In this document: one piece after another, positions 17,581-26,535 of the stretch
Position numbering within the stretch: the stretch's first letter is position 1
Layout: each line of letters opens with the position of its first letter
NCBI RefSeq assembly: GCF_900169565.1
Contig: NZ_LT828648.1
Location: 4,020,818-4,084,817, forward strand
Length of the DNA: 64,000 nt
Reading direction: 5' to 3'
Origin: Nitrospira japonica
Lineage (GTDB): Bacteria > Nitrospirota > Nitrospiria > Nitrospirales > Nitrospiraceae
Position numbers and translations under genes: made by a program
Notes under the pieces: generated by a model
Seen by the model: the letters and a program-made list of their open reading frames with translations, nothing else
Told to the model about the DNA's origin: nothing
Database searches by the model: none

Positions 17581-18837
17581 TCAGCACGTCAGCTGCGGAA
17601 TCATCCCCGATCGACAGATCAGGCGATCGAGTGCGCCGGCCATCTCGGCATGTCCCGCTTCGTTCGTGTGGGGATCCCGAGGCCAGAGGTAGAATCGGCC
17701 GGGATCATTCGTCTGCTCGAATATCGGCGTCATGTCGACGAACGGAATGCGGAGGCGCCGGCAGGCATCGAGCAGGATGTGATTGATCTGTTGCACGTCC
17801 GGATGGTGCAGCTGCGACACGTCCGGTATCAACATGAGCACGAGTGCAGCCTGCGCGGCATCGGCACGCTCCTTCACTCTGGCGAGATGGCGGCCCAGCA
17901 GATCGATATACTGTCGCCGCTCTTCCGTGTCGCCCGTACTCATCAAGTAGTTGGAGCGTTTGGACCATTCTTCCCGGCGAACATCCAGGTCGTGCAGGTA
18001 CCCCACCCTCGCCGGTCTGTTTTTCTCCCGCACGAGGTGGCTGAGCGACTTCATGAAATTGAACAGGCGGGAACGGTGGAGGACGCCCCCTTTGTATTGC
18101 AGGCCTTGCTGATACTGAAGATCAGGCGGCAGCCGATCCTGGAGCGGTCCGTTCAGGTCGTCGACGAAATAGGCCAGCACGATCAGATTGGGAGCCAGCT
18201 GCGGCTCCATCGACGTGAGATAGATATAATATTGATTGAGTCCCCATCCCGGGACCCCGGTATTGATCGTCTCGATTTGCCGTCCCGTGCGATCCGCAAG
18301 CAGCCGTTCAAGCCGTCGAAGAAACGTCCGGTCTTCAGGGACGCCCCACCCGAACAGGAAGGAATCGCCAAGCCCCAGGATCCGCACCGTGTCCGCCGGC
18401 TTACGCGGCGCGTGTTCTCCGTCGCGGAACCCCTGTTCATTGATCCGTATCGGTACGTTGAGCGGACCGAATCCCTCGAACCCCGGCACCAGTTCGTGAC
18501 CGAACTTGTCGGAAGGCCGATACCAGGCGGCATAGTCGATATGGGCTTTGGAGAGCGGATGATCCGAAACCCGCAGCATCGCCTCCGCCGCGACCCCGGC
18601 TCCCACGAGCGAGCCGCAGACGAGGGCCGCTTCACGCCACTTGCCCGCCGATGCCAAGGCCGTCAGGCCCGTCACCAACAGTCCGATAACCGGAAACTCC
18701 ATGGTGGTTGAATGAAGTCGAAGCCCTCCGATATCGAGCGATACTCCGGAGCCGAACACCACAAGAGTCAAGTCGACGGCGCACAGCAAGAATGCCGTCA
18801 TCAGCACGGCCCTGAGCAGCCTCAACAGAACTTGCAT
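17581..18837 (-). CDS. Membrane-anchored SGNH/GDSL hydrolase-like protein
   Basis: The protein is 418 residues from the ATG at 18837, which starts it with a hydrophobic segment. Two or three membrane segments lie in the first 95 residues (LLRAVLMTAFLLCAVDLTLV; FPVIGLLVTGLTAL; LVCGSLVGAGVAAEAML). The periplasmic domain has block I ILGLGDSFLFGWGV (catalytic Ser), TINTGVPGWGLNQYYIYL, VLAYFVDDLNG, and a terminal DPHTNEAGHAEMA with the Asp/His pair. SGNH proteins in such loci add or remove O-acyl groups on glycans, but the direction cannot be told here. It lies between a GT4 gene (55 bases away) and asparagine synthase copy 1 (32 bases). Confidence 0.8.
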   Translation of the reverse strand: MQVLLRLLRAVLMTAFLLCAVDLTLVVFGSGVSLDIGGLRLHSTTMEFPVIGLLVTGLTALASAGKWREAALVCGSLVGAGVAAEAMLRVSDHPLSKAHIDYAAWYRPSDKFGHELVPGFEGFGPLNVPIRINEQGFRDGEHAPRKPADTVRILGLGDSFLFGWGVPEDRTFLRRLERLLADRTGRQIETINTGVPGWGLNQYYIYLTSMEPQLAPNLIVLAYFVDDLNGPLQDRLPPDLQYQQGLQYKGGVLHRSRLFNFMKSLSHLVREKNRPARVGYLHDLDVRREEWSKRSNYLMSTGDTEERRQYIDLLGRHLARVKERADAAQAALVLMLIPDVSQLHHPDVQQINHILLDACRRLRIPFVDMTPIFEQTNDPGRFYLWPRDPHTNEAGHAEMAGALDRLICRSGMIPQLTC

Positions 18838-18892
18838 GCGTATTGATCCCGGTGCTGCACTTCCGCTCCAGAAGTCTCCTCGGCCCGATGAC

Positions 18893-20035
18893 TTAACGAC
18901 CGGAAGCGCGGGCGCTGAGACGATCGGGATGTCTGCGGTCAAAGGAGGCGACAACCTGGTGCAGGAACATGTCAGTTTGAGCGGCGCGGGCGTCCCATGA
19001 ATGCTCTCGACGAATCAGGTCAAGCCCTCGACGTCCCATCTCTGCGGCTGCGGCGGGACTTCTTGCGAGATCTGACACGGCTTGCGCCAGCGCCTTTCCG
19101 TCGTCGGCGGGAAATACCAGCCCGCAGTGATTCGATCGGACCAGTTCCGCCTGATAAGGAAAGTCGCTGACGATCGCCGGGATGCCGCAAGCCAGTGTTT
19201 CGAACAACTTCAGCGGAGCAAGACCCGTCATGGACCGACCGCCGGGATTTGATATCGGGACAAGTCCGGCCAGCGCGCCGGCGACGACGGATCCGACCTC
19301 CGCATAGGGTCGTCGTCCCAGCAACACCAGTTTCTTATTGTCCCGCGCCGCCTGCTCCAACGTACTCGTCCCGCTCCCGTCGCCGACGATCACGAGAGAG
19401 ACGTCTGCAGGCCAGGAGGCGTCACCCGTCGCCGCAACCAAGGTGGAGATGCCATGCCAGTGGGCCAACCCGCCGAAAAAGACGACATAGCGGCCGGGCA
19501 ACCCCTCATACCGTTCCCGTTCCGGGCTAAAGAGTCTCGTGTTCGCGCCGTTCGGGATGACAGACAAGGGTTGATGCCCCCCCGATTCCTGTTTTACCCA
19601 CCCCGCAAGCTGCGGCGTCACCGTAATCAGCCCGGCTGCGTGACGGTACTGCGTTCGCCATAGGCGAGTCACCAGACTCCGCCATCTGGCCGCCGTGGGA
19701 TACCCGACAAAAATGTCCTCATAGATACCGTTGACTTCGTGAACGACGGGAACCTGAAAGATCCGAGCGGCCCGAGCCGCCAGGGCGGCCATCGGATGCG
19801 CTCGAACGTAGATCAACTGATACTGTCGTACGCGAGAGGCCAGCCGAAGTTGAATCAACAGATGTTCCCAGAGCCGGCCTGCAAGAGATGGTCGGATCCA
19901 GCGATCGCTGTAAGAGGGAGCGAACAACTCCACCACATGGCCTCTTCTCCTCAGGCCCTCGATAATTTCGACCACGTGTACATAAGACGCTTGTCCTTCG
20001 CGAGGAGCCTCCAGCGCCAGATAGGCGATTCTCAT
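18893..20035 (-). CDS. Glycosyltransferase family 4
   Basis: The 380-residue GT-B protein begins MRIAYLALEAPREGQASYVH. It has LIYVRAHPMAALAARAARIF and VVHEVNGIYEDI in the N-terminal domain. The C-terminal domain carries SVIPNGANTRLFSPE, VVFFGGLAHWHGISTLVAA and APLKLFETLACGIPAIVSDF, the last being the donor-binding E-x7-E-like region. It should add a hexose or deoxyhexose to the growing lipid-linked oligosaccharide at the cytoplasmic face. Donor and linkage cannot be read from the sequence. It lies 58 bases after asparagine synthase copy 2 and 55 before the SGNH gene. Confidence 0.88.
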   Translation of the reverse strand: MRIAYLALEAPREGQASYVHVVEIIEGLRRRGHVVELFAPSYSDRWIRPSLAGRLWEHLLIQLRLASRVRQYQLIYVRAHPMAALAARAARIFQVPVVHEVNGIYEDIFVGYPTAARWRSLVTRLWRTQYRHAAGLITVTPQLAGWVKQESGGHQPLSVIPNGANTRLFSPERERYEGLPGRYVVFFGGLAHWHGISTLVAATGDASWPADVSLVIVGDGSGTSTLEQAARDNKKLVLLGRRPYAEVGSVVAGALAGLVPISNPGGRSMTGLAPLKLFETLACGIPAIVSDFPYQAELVRSNHCGLVFPADDGKALAQAVSDLARSPAAAAEMGRRGLDLIRREHSWDARAAQTDMFLHQVVASFDRRHPDRLSARASGR

Positions 20036-20093
20036 CTTCCGGTCCCGCTCATCTTGATATGAGCATCGCTTGGCTTCCCATCCCGATCATCGC

Positions 20094-22091
20094 TCATGCG
20101 CGCATGGCAAACGTTCTCATCCAGATTCCAAAACTGATAAGGCGCCAAATAACGAACGAAAACGACCGCCTTCCCGTAACAATCTTTTCGAACAAGCCGG
20201 CCGCATCCGATCCCAGGATGCCGGATGAAAGATCTATCGCGTTGTGCACGGCACGGCGGAACAGATCGGGATCTTCTTCCCTCATCCACACTTCTTCCGG
20301 CGTCGCAAATCCGAGCTTGTCCCGGCGCGTGCGCACGCGTTCGGGCAGCGTCGCGCGCAGTCCCTCTCGCATCACTCGTTTCGTCATCCCGTTTCCGATC
20401 TTGTATTCATCGGGCAAACCCAGCACGAACTCGACCAGACGGTAGTCGAGAAAGGGAACGCGGGCTTCGATGGAGTGCGCCATGGAATTGCGATCCTCCC
20501 AATGAAGGAGCATCGGCAGCGACGTCGCCCCGACCTGTGCCCGGGACATCGCTTGAACCGTGCGCGCTTTGGCAGCTCCCGCCGCGGCAAACGGATCCAG
20601 AGGAACCGCTCCGAGCCGTTTCATATCCAACCACGATGCATCCCTTCCCGACTTCCCTGCCCATAACCGCAACCGCTGACGGGCAGCCTCCGGCAGCACG
20701 TTGTCCATCACCTGTTTGGCACCCCAGGATATCGGATACCCGTGAATCGTGTTGAGTTCGCGTAATTCCGTTAATAAGGTCGACCACCGCATTTCCCTCA
20801 AGAGCCGGCCCAGATAGGGAGAAAAATATGCATGATAGCCCGCGAGTTGCTCATCGGCTCCCTGCCCGTCCAGCATCACTTTCACACGGTGTTCCGCGGC
20901 CAGTCCAAACACATGCCATTGAGCATAAATGCTGGTCGAACCGAACGGCTCGTCCTGCGTCCACGTCAAACGGTCCGCCGTCTGAAACAGGTCGACGAGA
21001 CGGGGATACACAGAATGTCCCTCAGCTCCCGTGTGTCGGACCACTTCGTCGATATACAGTCGTTCGTCGAATCGATCGATTGTTGAACAGGAAGAAAAGG
21101 TTTTCTGCCGTACAGCCGCTCCGTTGCCGCGGAGAAGTTCGTTCATCACGCAGACAATCGCCGAAGAATCGAGACCGCCGGACAAACAGGAGCCGACCGG
21201 AACATCGGATCGGAGACGGAGCCGAACGGCATCCGTAAAAAGTGAAAGAAACCGCTCCGCCGCGGTCTTCATGTCGCCGTCGAACGGCTGCGGACTCAAG
21301 TGGTACCACCGTTTGATCGGCGGGCCGGCCAGTAGTTCCTCTATAGAGCAATGGAGCGATTCACCGCCCCGCAGTTGACGGACTCTCTCGAACAGGGTCT
21401 CATCCGTATGGTCCATCAACCCCCAGTTGAGAAAGTCGTACGCGCGCTGGCCGTTGACGGAAGGCGACCACTCCGGCAACACGGTGAACTGCTTGATCTC
21501 CGAGGCCATCGCCATCAGTCCCTGCCCCGAACACCACAGATACAGCGGCTTGACGCCGAATCGGTCGCGCGCGGCAAAGACCCGTCCGGCTTCTCGATCC
21601 ACGAGCACGAACGCGAACATGCCGTTAAAGCGCTGCAGGCACTCCTCTCCCCATGCCCGGTAGGAAGCAAGGATGACCTCGGTGTCGGTATGCGAGACGA
21701 AGGAATGTCCCAGAGATTCCAGTTCGGCGCGAAGCTCGAGGTAGTTGTAGATCTCCCCGTTGTGAATGACCCAGAAGCGGCCGTCGGCCGTGCACATCGG
21801 TTGATGACCGGCTGCACTCACGTCGAGAATCGACAGCCGCCGGTGGCCCAGCGCCGCGATCACGTCGCGGTGAAATCCGTTCTGCCGGACCGGGGCGTAG
21901 GAGACCGCCATCTCGTATACCGCCTGCGGAGTATCGATCCCTCCCGAAGCAGCCGCCTTCATCGTGCCGGCCGAGAACGCCACGACCCCTTCATCATCCG
22001 GACCACGATGGCGGACGGCGTCGGTCATGGCACGAACCAGCGGTTCCAACGGAGCGGGGGTTGAGGCAAAGATCGCTGCGATGCCGCACAT
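20094..22091 (-). CDS. asnB: Asparagine synthase-like glutamine amidotransferase (copy 2 of 4)
   Basis: The 665-residue protein begins MCGIAAIFAS (nucleophile Cys2). It contains VIHNGEIYNYLELRAELES, AARDRFGVKPLYLW, the PP-loop SCLSGGLDSSAIVCVMNE, and VMLDGQGADEQLAGYHAYFS. Relative to the other three copies it has about 40 extra residues (roughly 37-78) between RHRGPDDEG and ALGHRRLSILD. It also has a GQGADEQ rather than GDGGDE variant of the second synthetase motif, so it belongs to a separate subfamily from copies 1 and 4. Amidation with glutamine nitrogen is expected; the acceptor is unknown. It ends 58 bases before a GT4 gene. Confidence 0.88.
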   Translation of the reverse strand: MCGIAAIFASTPAPLEPLVRAMTDAVRHRGPDDEGVVAFSAGTMKAAASGGIDTPQAVYEMAVSYAPVRQNGFHRDVIAALGHRRLSILDVSAAGHQPMCTADGRFWVIHNGEIYNYLELRAELESLGHSFVSHTDTEVILASYRAWGEECLQRFNGMFAFVLVDREAGRVFAARDRFGVKPLYLWCSGQGLMAMASEIKQFTVLPEWSPSVNGQRAYDFLNWGLMDHTDETLFERVRQLRGGESLHCSIEELLAGPPIKRWYHLSPQPFDGDMKTAAERFLSLFTDAVRLRLRSDVPVGSCLSGGLDSSAIVCVMNELLRGNGAAVRQKTFSSCSTIDRFDERLYIDEVVRHTGAEGHSVYPRLVDLFQTADRLTWTQDEPFGSTSIYAQWHVFGLAAEHRVKVMLDGQGADEQLAGYHAYFSPYLGRLLREMRWSTLLTELRELNTIHGYPISWGAKQVMDNVLPEAARQRLRLWAGKSGRDASWLDMKRLGAVPLDPFAAAGAAKARTVQAMSRAQVGATSLPMLLHWEDRNSMAHSIEARVPFLDYRLVEFVLGLPDEYKIGNGMTKRVMREGLRATLPERVRTRRDKLGFATPEEVWMREEDPDLFRRAVHNAIDLSSGILGSDAAGLFEKIVTGRRSFSFVIWRLISFGIWMRTFAMRA

Positions 22092-22093
22092 GT

Positions 22094-23284
22094 CTATGCA
22101 AAGTCCTGACGAACCGTCGCCGTTTCGGCAGCTCGGCCGCCATGAGATTGGTTGATGAGATTCTGGTAGGTCGATTTGAGGTGGGAGGCGATACGGGCGG
22201 GATCGTGCCAGACTTCGGCGTACCGCCTGGAGCGCATACCCAGTTCGCCGAGTTCATGACGCCGGACCGTCAGCAATTCGCGCAGCACGCGGGTAATGGA
22301 ATCGGGTGTGGCGTTGACCACCGGCAACTCCGCACGCATGGCGGGCGGAATGAAATGGAGATCTCGGTCCCGGATATAGGCGACGACCGGCTTGCCGAGG
22401 GCCATCAGTTCCACGGCCAGTCCTCCGTACCAGCCGACCAACAGCTGATCGATCAGGAGGTCGGCGCCGGCATACAGTCTCATCGCTTCGACATGAGATA
22501 ACCCTTCTACCAACACGAATTCGAATGGCACGCCTTCGGACTTGAGCCGATTGACGGCGTCGAGGACGAACCTGGTTCCCTTGACCCCTCGATGGCTCGG
22601 CGCGTGCAGGACCATCGGCACAGCACGAGTCGTCCCACCGGGTGGCGTAATCGCCGCCACGTCCAGATGTGCATACGGCATGAACCGGGCGCGGGCGGGC
22701 AGGACGTGAAGCAGGTCGGGATTCACCGCAAACACGGCATCCGCATAGCGTCCGACCGTTTCAATTCGCGCTCTCTTCAGGCGGTCCGATTCGGCCGTGT
22801 AATACCCCGCTTCATCCGCCGGATGGATTTCACAGTGCGCGCGAAGGAAGTCGCCCTGTCGGGCATCATCCCCCTGATACGTCATGACGATGGACTTCCC
22901 GTTGAGCTTCAGAAGCCGCAGATCTGCCAGCTCGAGCGGCGCGGCGTACAGATTGTACAGGCGCCGAGTCCATGACGGGAGATTGCGCTTCGAAGCGGCA
23001 TCCAGTGGAAGCCGCTGAGGCATGGCGGATTGGCCGAAGTTGAAATGGATGACGTCGTAGTGCCGCAAGGCCATGGCGAGGAGTCGCCAGCGCGCCAGTT
23101 GAAGAGCCGCTTCACCGCCTGACGACAGCACCCGGTCTGCGGGATAGCCGAAGGGATGCGGTTGCAAGGCCACGCATTGGCTCTTCAAACCTATGGCCCG
23201 TTCGGCCTTGGCAAGTTGGTAGGGTTGGCCTCCGACGAGATCCGGGCAATGCAACACTCGTATGGGAGCCGGCGCGATCTCCAT
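22094..23284 (-). CDS. GT-B glycosyltransferase (HxPxHRGVKGT group)
   Basis: The 396-residue protein begins IRVLHCPDLVGGQPYQLAKAE. Its C-terminal half carries VLHAPSHRGVKGTRFVLDAV, then GADLLIDQLLVGWYGGLAVE and LMALGKPVVAYIRDRDLHF, a GT1/GT4-type donor domain. The C-terminal half is clearly paralogous to that of the gene at 26516-27844, which has HAPNHRGVKGTEYILTAVD and DILADQLILPGYGLNAIEG, while the N-terminal acceptor halves differ. It lies 2 bases before asparagine synthase copy 2 and 11 after a methyltransferase. Donor and acceptor are unknown. Confidence 0.83.
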   Translation of the reverse strand: MEIAPAPIRVLHCPDLVGGQPYQLAKAERAIGLKSQCVALQPHPFGYPADRVLSSGGEAALQLARWRLLAMALRHYDVIHFNFGQSAMPQRLPLDAASKRNLPSWTRRLYNLYAAPLELADLRLLKLNGKSIVMTYQGDDARQGDFLRAHCEIHPADEAGYYTAESDRLKRARIETVGRYADAVFAVNPDLLHVLPARARFMPYAHLDVAAITPPGGTTRAVPMVLHAPSHRGVKGTRFVLDAVNRLKSEGVPFEFVLVEGLSHVEAMRLYAGADLLIDQLLVGWYGGLAVELMALGKPVVAYIRDRDLHFIPPAMRAELPVVNATPDSITRVLRELLTVRRHELGELGMRSRRYAEVWHDPARIASHLKSTYQNLINQSHGGRAAETATVRQDFA

Positions 23285-23295
23285 TCAGCAGGCGA

Positions 23296-24174
23296 CTAGC
23301 CGGACCTGCCGCGCATGGTGATGCCGTAGAAGTCAACGTGCTCGTGGAGCACGCGCAAACCGGCGCGGTCAAACCAGGCCCGTATTTCCTCCACCGTGTG
23401 CCGTGAACAGAGTTGCGGATGGTACCATTCGTAGTTGATGACGGCGTTGTCGTGAAAACTCAGCTCCGGATTCCAAAAACACTTCATGAAAAAATGATAG
23501 AGAAATCGTTGCAGGTCATAACGCCCCGCCGGGATTCCCAGCGCCTCGACTGCGGGAACGTCGACGTCCGTGCGAAGTTCGGACAGCACCTTCCCCAGGG
23601 CGGTTATCTGCTCCGCCGTCTTCATCGCGTCCTCATACGACAGCCCGGAAATACGGGCCCGTACGAAGTCATCCACAAACTCACGAACCGGGGCTTTCTG
23701 CTTATACACGTACACAGCGATCTCCCCTCCCGGCTCGAGCAGAGAGCAAAGATTGCGGAACGCCTTCTCCGGATCAGAAGTATGATGGAGCACTTCCTGA
23801 CAGTAGATGAAATCGAACCGTCCCAACCCCGACAGATCTCCCAGCAGATCCGCCTCCCTGACGTCGATTCGTTCGTATCCGGCCAGGTTGCGTCGTGCGA
23901 CGTCGGCCGCGACGAGATCGAACGCCACGATGTCCGTGTGGTCGACCGGTGAGCAGGACCGCAGCAACGCCGTGACCCGGCCGTTGCCGCACCCTGCATC
24001 CAAAATACGGCGCTTCGTCGCCAGATAGGCCGCGAGCTCGGCCTTGCTCGCGAATCCGTTTCGCGTCAGGATCCATCGATTGATATCGCTGCCTTCTTCG
24101 AGCGTCTGATCGAGCGCCAGATGGGGATTGTTCTCCCATTTGTCTTTGAAGCTATGTCGGGTGTTGTCCGCCAT
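23296..24174 (-). CDS. SAM-dependent methyltransferase (class I)
   Basis: The protein is 292 residues from the ATG at 24174. The SAM-binding motif I is RILDAGCGNGRVTALLR near residues 55-71. Later motifs are IVAFDLVAADVARRN, DFIYCQEVLHHTSDPEKAF and LLEPGGEIAVYVYKQKAPV. The N-terminus, KDKWENNPHLALDQTLEEGSD, resembles methyltransferases that act on polysaccharide or small-molecule substrates. The long C-terminal region (residues 165-292) is helical and may recognise the acceptor. A longer upstream frame overlaps the epimerase and looks like noise. It sits 8 bases after that epimerase gene. Confidence 0.83.
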   Translation of the reverse strand: MADNTRHSFKDKWENNPHLALDQTLEEGSDINRWILTRNGFASKAELAAYLATKRRILDAGCGNGRVTALLRSCSPVDHTDIVAFDLVAADVARRNLAGYERIDVREADLLGDLSGLGRFDFIYCQEVLHHTSDPEKAFRNLCSLLEPGGEIAVYVYKQKAPVREFVDDFVRARISGLSYEDAMKTAEQITALGKVLSELRTDVDVPAVEALGIPAGRYDLQRFLYHFFMKCFWNPELSFHDNAVINYEWYHPQLCSRHTVEEIRAWFDRAGLRVLHEHVDFYGITMRGRSG

Positions 24175-24182
24175 TGAACCCT

Positions 24183-25070
24183 TTAGAGATGGTGGGAGCC
24201 GCCGTGGGATCCCTTCAGCGTCCGCTCCAGTCCGTCGGAGAAGCTCACGGTGGGAGCGGCCAGTAACCGGCACATCTTCGTGATATCGCCGCTGAGATGC
24301 CTCGGGGACGCGGCGTGGTCGACATGGAACACGGGATCGCGTCCGACCGCTTTCCCGATAAGGCTCGCGATGTCGCGCATATGCATGACTTCGGGACCCG
24401 CGACATTGATAATATGGCTGCCCGATAACTCGAGTGCCCGAGACACGGCCAGGGACGCATCCTCGACGAAAATGGGATTGAGCCGGATACCCTCTTCCCC
24501 CTGAAGCGTGACCGGCCTCCCCTCCTTGATGGAATCGATCAGCCTCGGAATGAGCATCGACTTCTTCTGGCCGGGACCAAAGACGAAGAAGAATCGGAGG
24601 ATCACCACCGAAAAGCACTCGGAATAGCTCGCCGCCACGAGTTCCGAACACTGTTTCGAGGCCAAGTAAAAGCCGAGAGGTCCACCCGGCCCCACCTTGT
24701 CGTCCTCCCGAAATGAATTCTCCCCGTGCCCGTACACCCCGCCCGATGAGGCAAGGATGAACCGCTGGACGCCGGAAACCCTCGCCCAGTCCAGCATCCG
24801 CTGGACATTGGCGACGTTGACTTCAAAAATGTTCCGGGCCTGCTCAGGAAAATCCCGAAAGTGATCGGATTGAGCGAGATAGATGACTGTCGATACATCC
24901 TTCGGCAACACCGGCAGAATGGAATCGGACAGATCGTGCGCAATCCATTGGACGCCGGACACCTCAGGCTCGTGGCGTCCAACTGCTACAACCTCGGCAT
25001 GAGCGGACATTCGTGCGAGTAGGCTTCTGCCGATCAATCCGGAACCGCCAGTCGCAAGTATCCGAGCCAT
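24183..25070 (-). CDS. NAD-dependent epimerase/dehydratase
   Basis: The 295-residue short-chain dehydrogenase/reductase begins RILATGGSGLIGRSLLARM (GxxGxxG). It has STVIYLAQSDHFRDFPEQA, RFILASSGGVYGHGE, FYLASKQCSELVAAS (YxxxK) and LNPIFVEDASLAVSRALE. It acts on a nucleotide sugar, but the reaction (epimerase, reductase or dehydratase) cannot be decided from these motifs. It lies 10 bases after the Wzx flippase gene and 8 before the methyltransferase. The ATG at 25070 gives the canonical N-terminus; further upstream sequence overlaps wzx. Confidence 0.85.
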   Translation of the reverse strand: MARILATGGSGLIGRSLLARMSAHAEVVAVGRHEPEVSGVQWIAHDLSDSILPVLPKDVSTVIYLAQSDHFRDFPEQARNIFEVNVANVQRMLDWARVSGVQRFILASSGGVYGHGENSFREDDKVGPGGPLGFYLASKQCSELVAASYSECFSVVILRFFFVFGPGQKKSMLIPRLIDSIKEGRPVTLQGEEGIRLNPIFVEDASLAVSRALELSGSHIINVAGPEVMHMRDIASLIGKAVGRDPVFHVDHAASPRHLSGDITKMCRLLAAPTVSFSDGLERTLKGSHGGSHHL

Positions 25071-25080
25071 CTGCTTCGAC

Positions 25081-26535
25081 CTACTTCTCCACCGGCGTGC
25101 CGGTCGGCGGGACAATGGCGGCGAGCGTCTCACGGAACAAACCTCCCCGCCACATCAAGAATATGGGAATGATCATGACAAGTACCTTGACAAGGACTGT
25201 CCGAAGCCCGGTATCGAAGCCGTTCAGCGTCCAAGCGACGGGAACCGACAACAGCCCGACGACAAAGACCGACAGTAACTGAGTCCAGTTTAACGGCAAT
25301 GGATGTACCCGCTGCGTCCAGTATAGATAGCTTCCGCTGAGAGCGAAGTAGGTCACGGTCGTGGCCAGCGCTGCACCGAGCGCGCCCAATCTAGGGATCA
25401 ATACAAGGTTCAGTGCGACGTTGAGCGCTGCTCCGACCCAAGCCGAAACAGCAAAGATGCGGGTTCGTTTTTCCAACGAGATGCCCACGGCGGTAATTTG
25501 CGTGGTTCCGAGAAATACCACTCCCAACACCGCGACGATCAGAATGTTCGCCGCCGGCCAATATCGTTCCGGCGTCGTGAGGATCAGAAGTTCCTTGGCG
25601 AACAACGACAGGGCGCATCCAGCGAGGGTGAGGAGCAAGAACCATATGGAGAACACTTCGCTGTAGACTTTCCGATAGTCAGGCCGGTCTGCCCGAACCT
25701 TCATCGCCCATGGACTCCACGCTTGTCCGAAGGCCGTATTCAGGAACATGACGACCGCGGCGAATTTAAACGCGATCCCATACAGTCCTACCTCATCCAT
25801 GTTGCTGAACTGAGCAATCATCCAGCGATCGATCGAGCCCAACGCCCAATAGGCTAGTCCGCTGAAAATAAATGGGTAGCCGAACTGAAACAGTGTCTGC
25901 GCGACGCCGGAATTGAAGTCGAATTCCAGATCCTTGCCGATCAACCAAAGGCCTACCGGAACCGCCAGCAAGCCGGCGACGGCCGTTCCCATGAAGATTC
26001 CCGTCACGCCGAAACCGAATGCCAGGATGAGGACCAGTCCCGCTCCCACGCCCACCGCGTTCTTGAGAAAGGCGACGCAGGCATAGCGCCATGGAACGAA
26101 CTGGAGCCGGAGCACGTCAAGAACGTACTGCAGCGCGACCGAAGGGACGAGGCCCGCGAGTGCAAACAGGATAAGCGGCCAGGACATCCCGTACTGCTCT
26201 TCAATCGGCTGTCTGACCGCATAGAGGCAGATTGCTGCCGCCGCGACGACAGCGATTGTCGAACCTGACTGGAACAGCAAGCCGGTGGACACAAGCCGCC
26301 GTTTGCCCTCCTCCGTCAGGTCGGAATCCCAATAGTATCGTTGCACAGCGTTGTTCAGCCCCAGACTGCAGCAGATCGTCAGCAGCATCGAAAACGCCGT
26401 CACCAATTCAATCACTCCGAAGTCGCGCACCGAGAACGTATAGGCATAAATCGGGAACACGGAGAAGGCCAGTACTTTGAACAACAGATCGCTGGCTCCG
26501 TAGAGAACGACGTCCTTACCGAGGCTCGTAAGCAT
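25081..26535 (-). CDS. wzx: Polysaccharide flippase (Wzx/RfbX, MOP superfamily)
   Basis: The protein has 484 residues and about 12-14 hydrophobic segments spread over its whole length. It begins LGKDVVLYGASDLLFKVLAFSVFPIYAYTF in two pieces typical of polysaccharide_synt family flippases (GASDLLFKVL, YAYTFSVRDFGVIELVTAF). Further signatures are LGLNNAVQRYYWDSDLTEEG and AFKFAAVVMFLNTAFGQAWS. It should move undecaprenyl-linked oligosaccharide to the periplasmic face. It overlaps the preceding glycosyltransferase by 20 bases. The locus also has a Wzm/Wzt exporter, so two export routes may exist. Confidence 0.9.
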   Translation of the reverse strand: MLTSLGKDVVLYGASDLLFKVLAFSVFPIYAYTFSVRDFGVIELVTAFSMLLTICCSLGLNNAVQRYYWDSDLTEEGKRRLVSTGLLFQSGSTIAVVAAAAICLYAVRQPIEEQYGMSWPLILFALAGLVPSVALQYVLDVLRLQFVPWRYACVAFLKNAVGVGAGLVLILAFGFGVTGIFMGTAVAGLLAVPVGLWLIGKDLEFDFNSGVAQTLFQFGYPFIFSGLAYWALGSIDRWMIAQFSNMDEVGLYGIAFKFAAVVMFLNTAFGQAWSPWAMKVRADRPDYRKVYSEVFSIWFLLLTLAGCALSLFAKELLILTTPERYWPAANILIVAVLGVVFLGTTQITAVGISLEKRTRIFAVSAWVGAALNVALNLVLIPRLGALGAALATTVTYFALSGSYLYWTQRVHPLPLNWTQLLSVFVVGLLSVPVAWTLNGFDTGLRTVLVKVLVMIIPIFLMWRGGLFRETLAAIVPPTGTPVEK

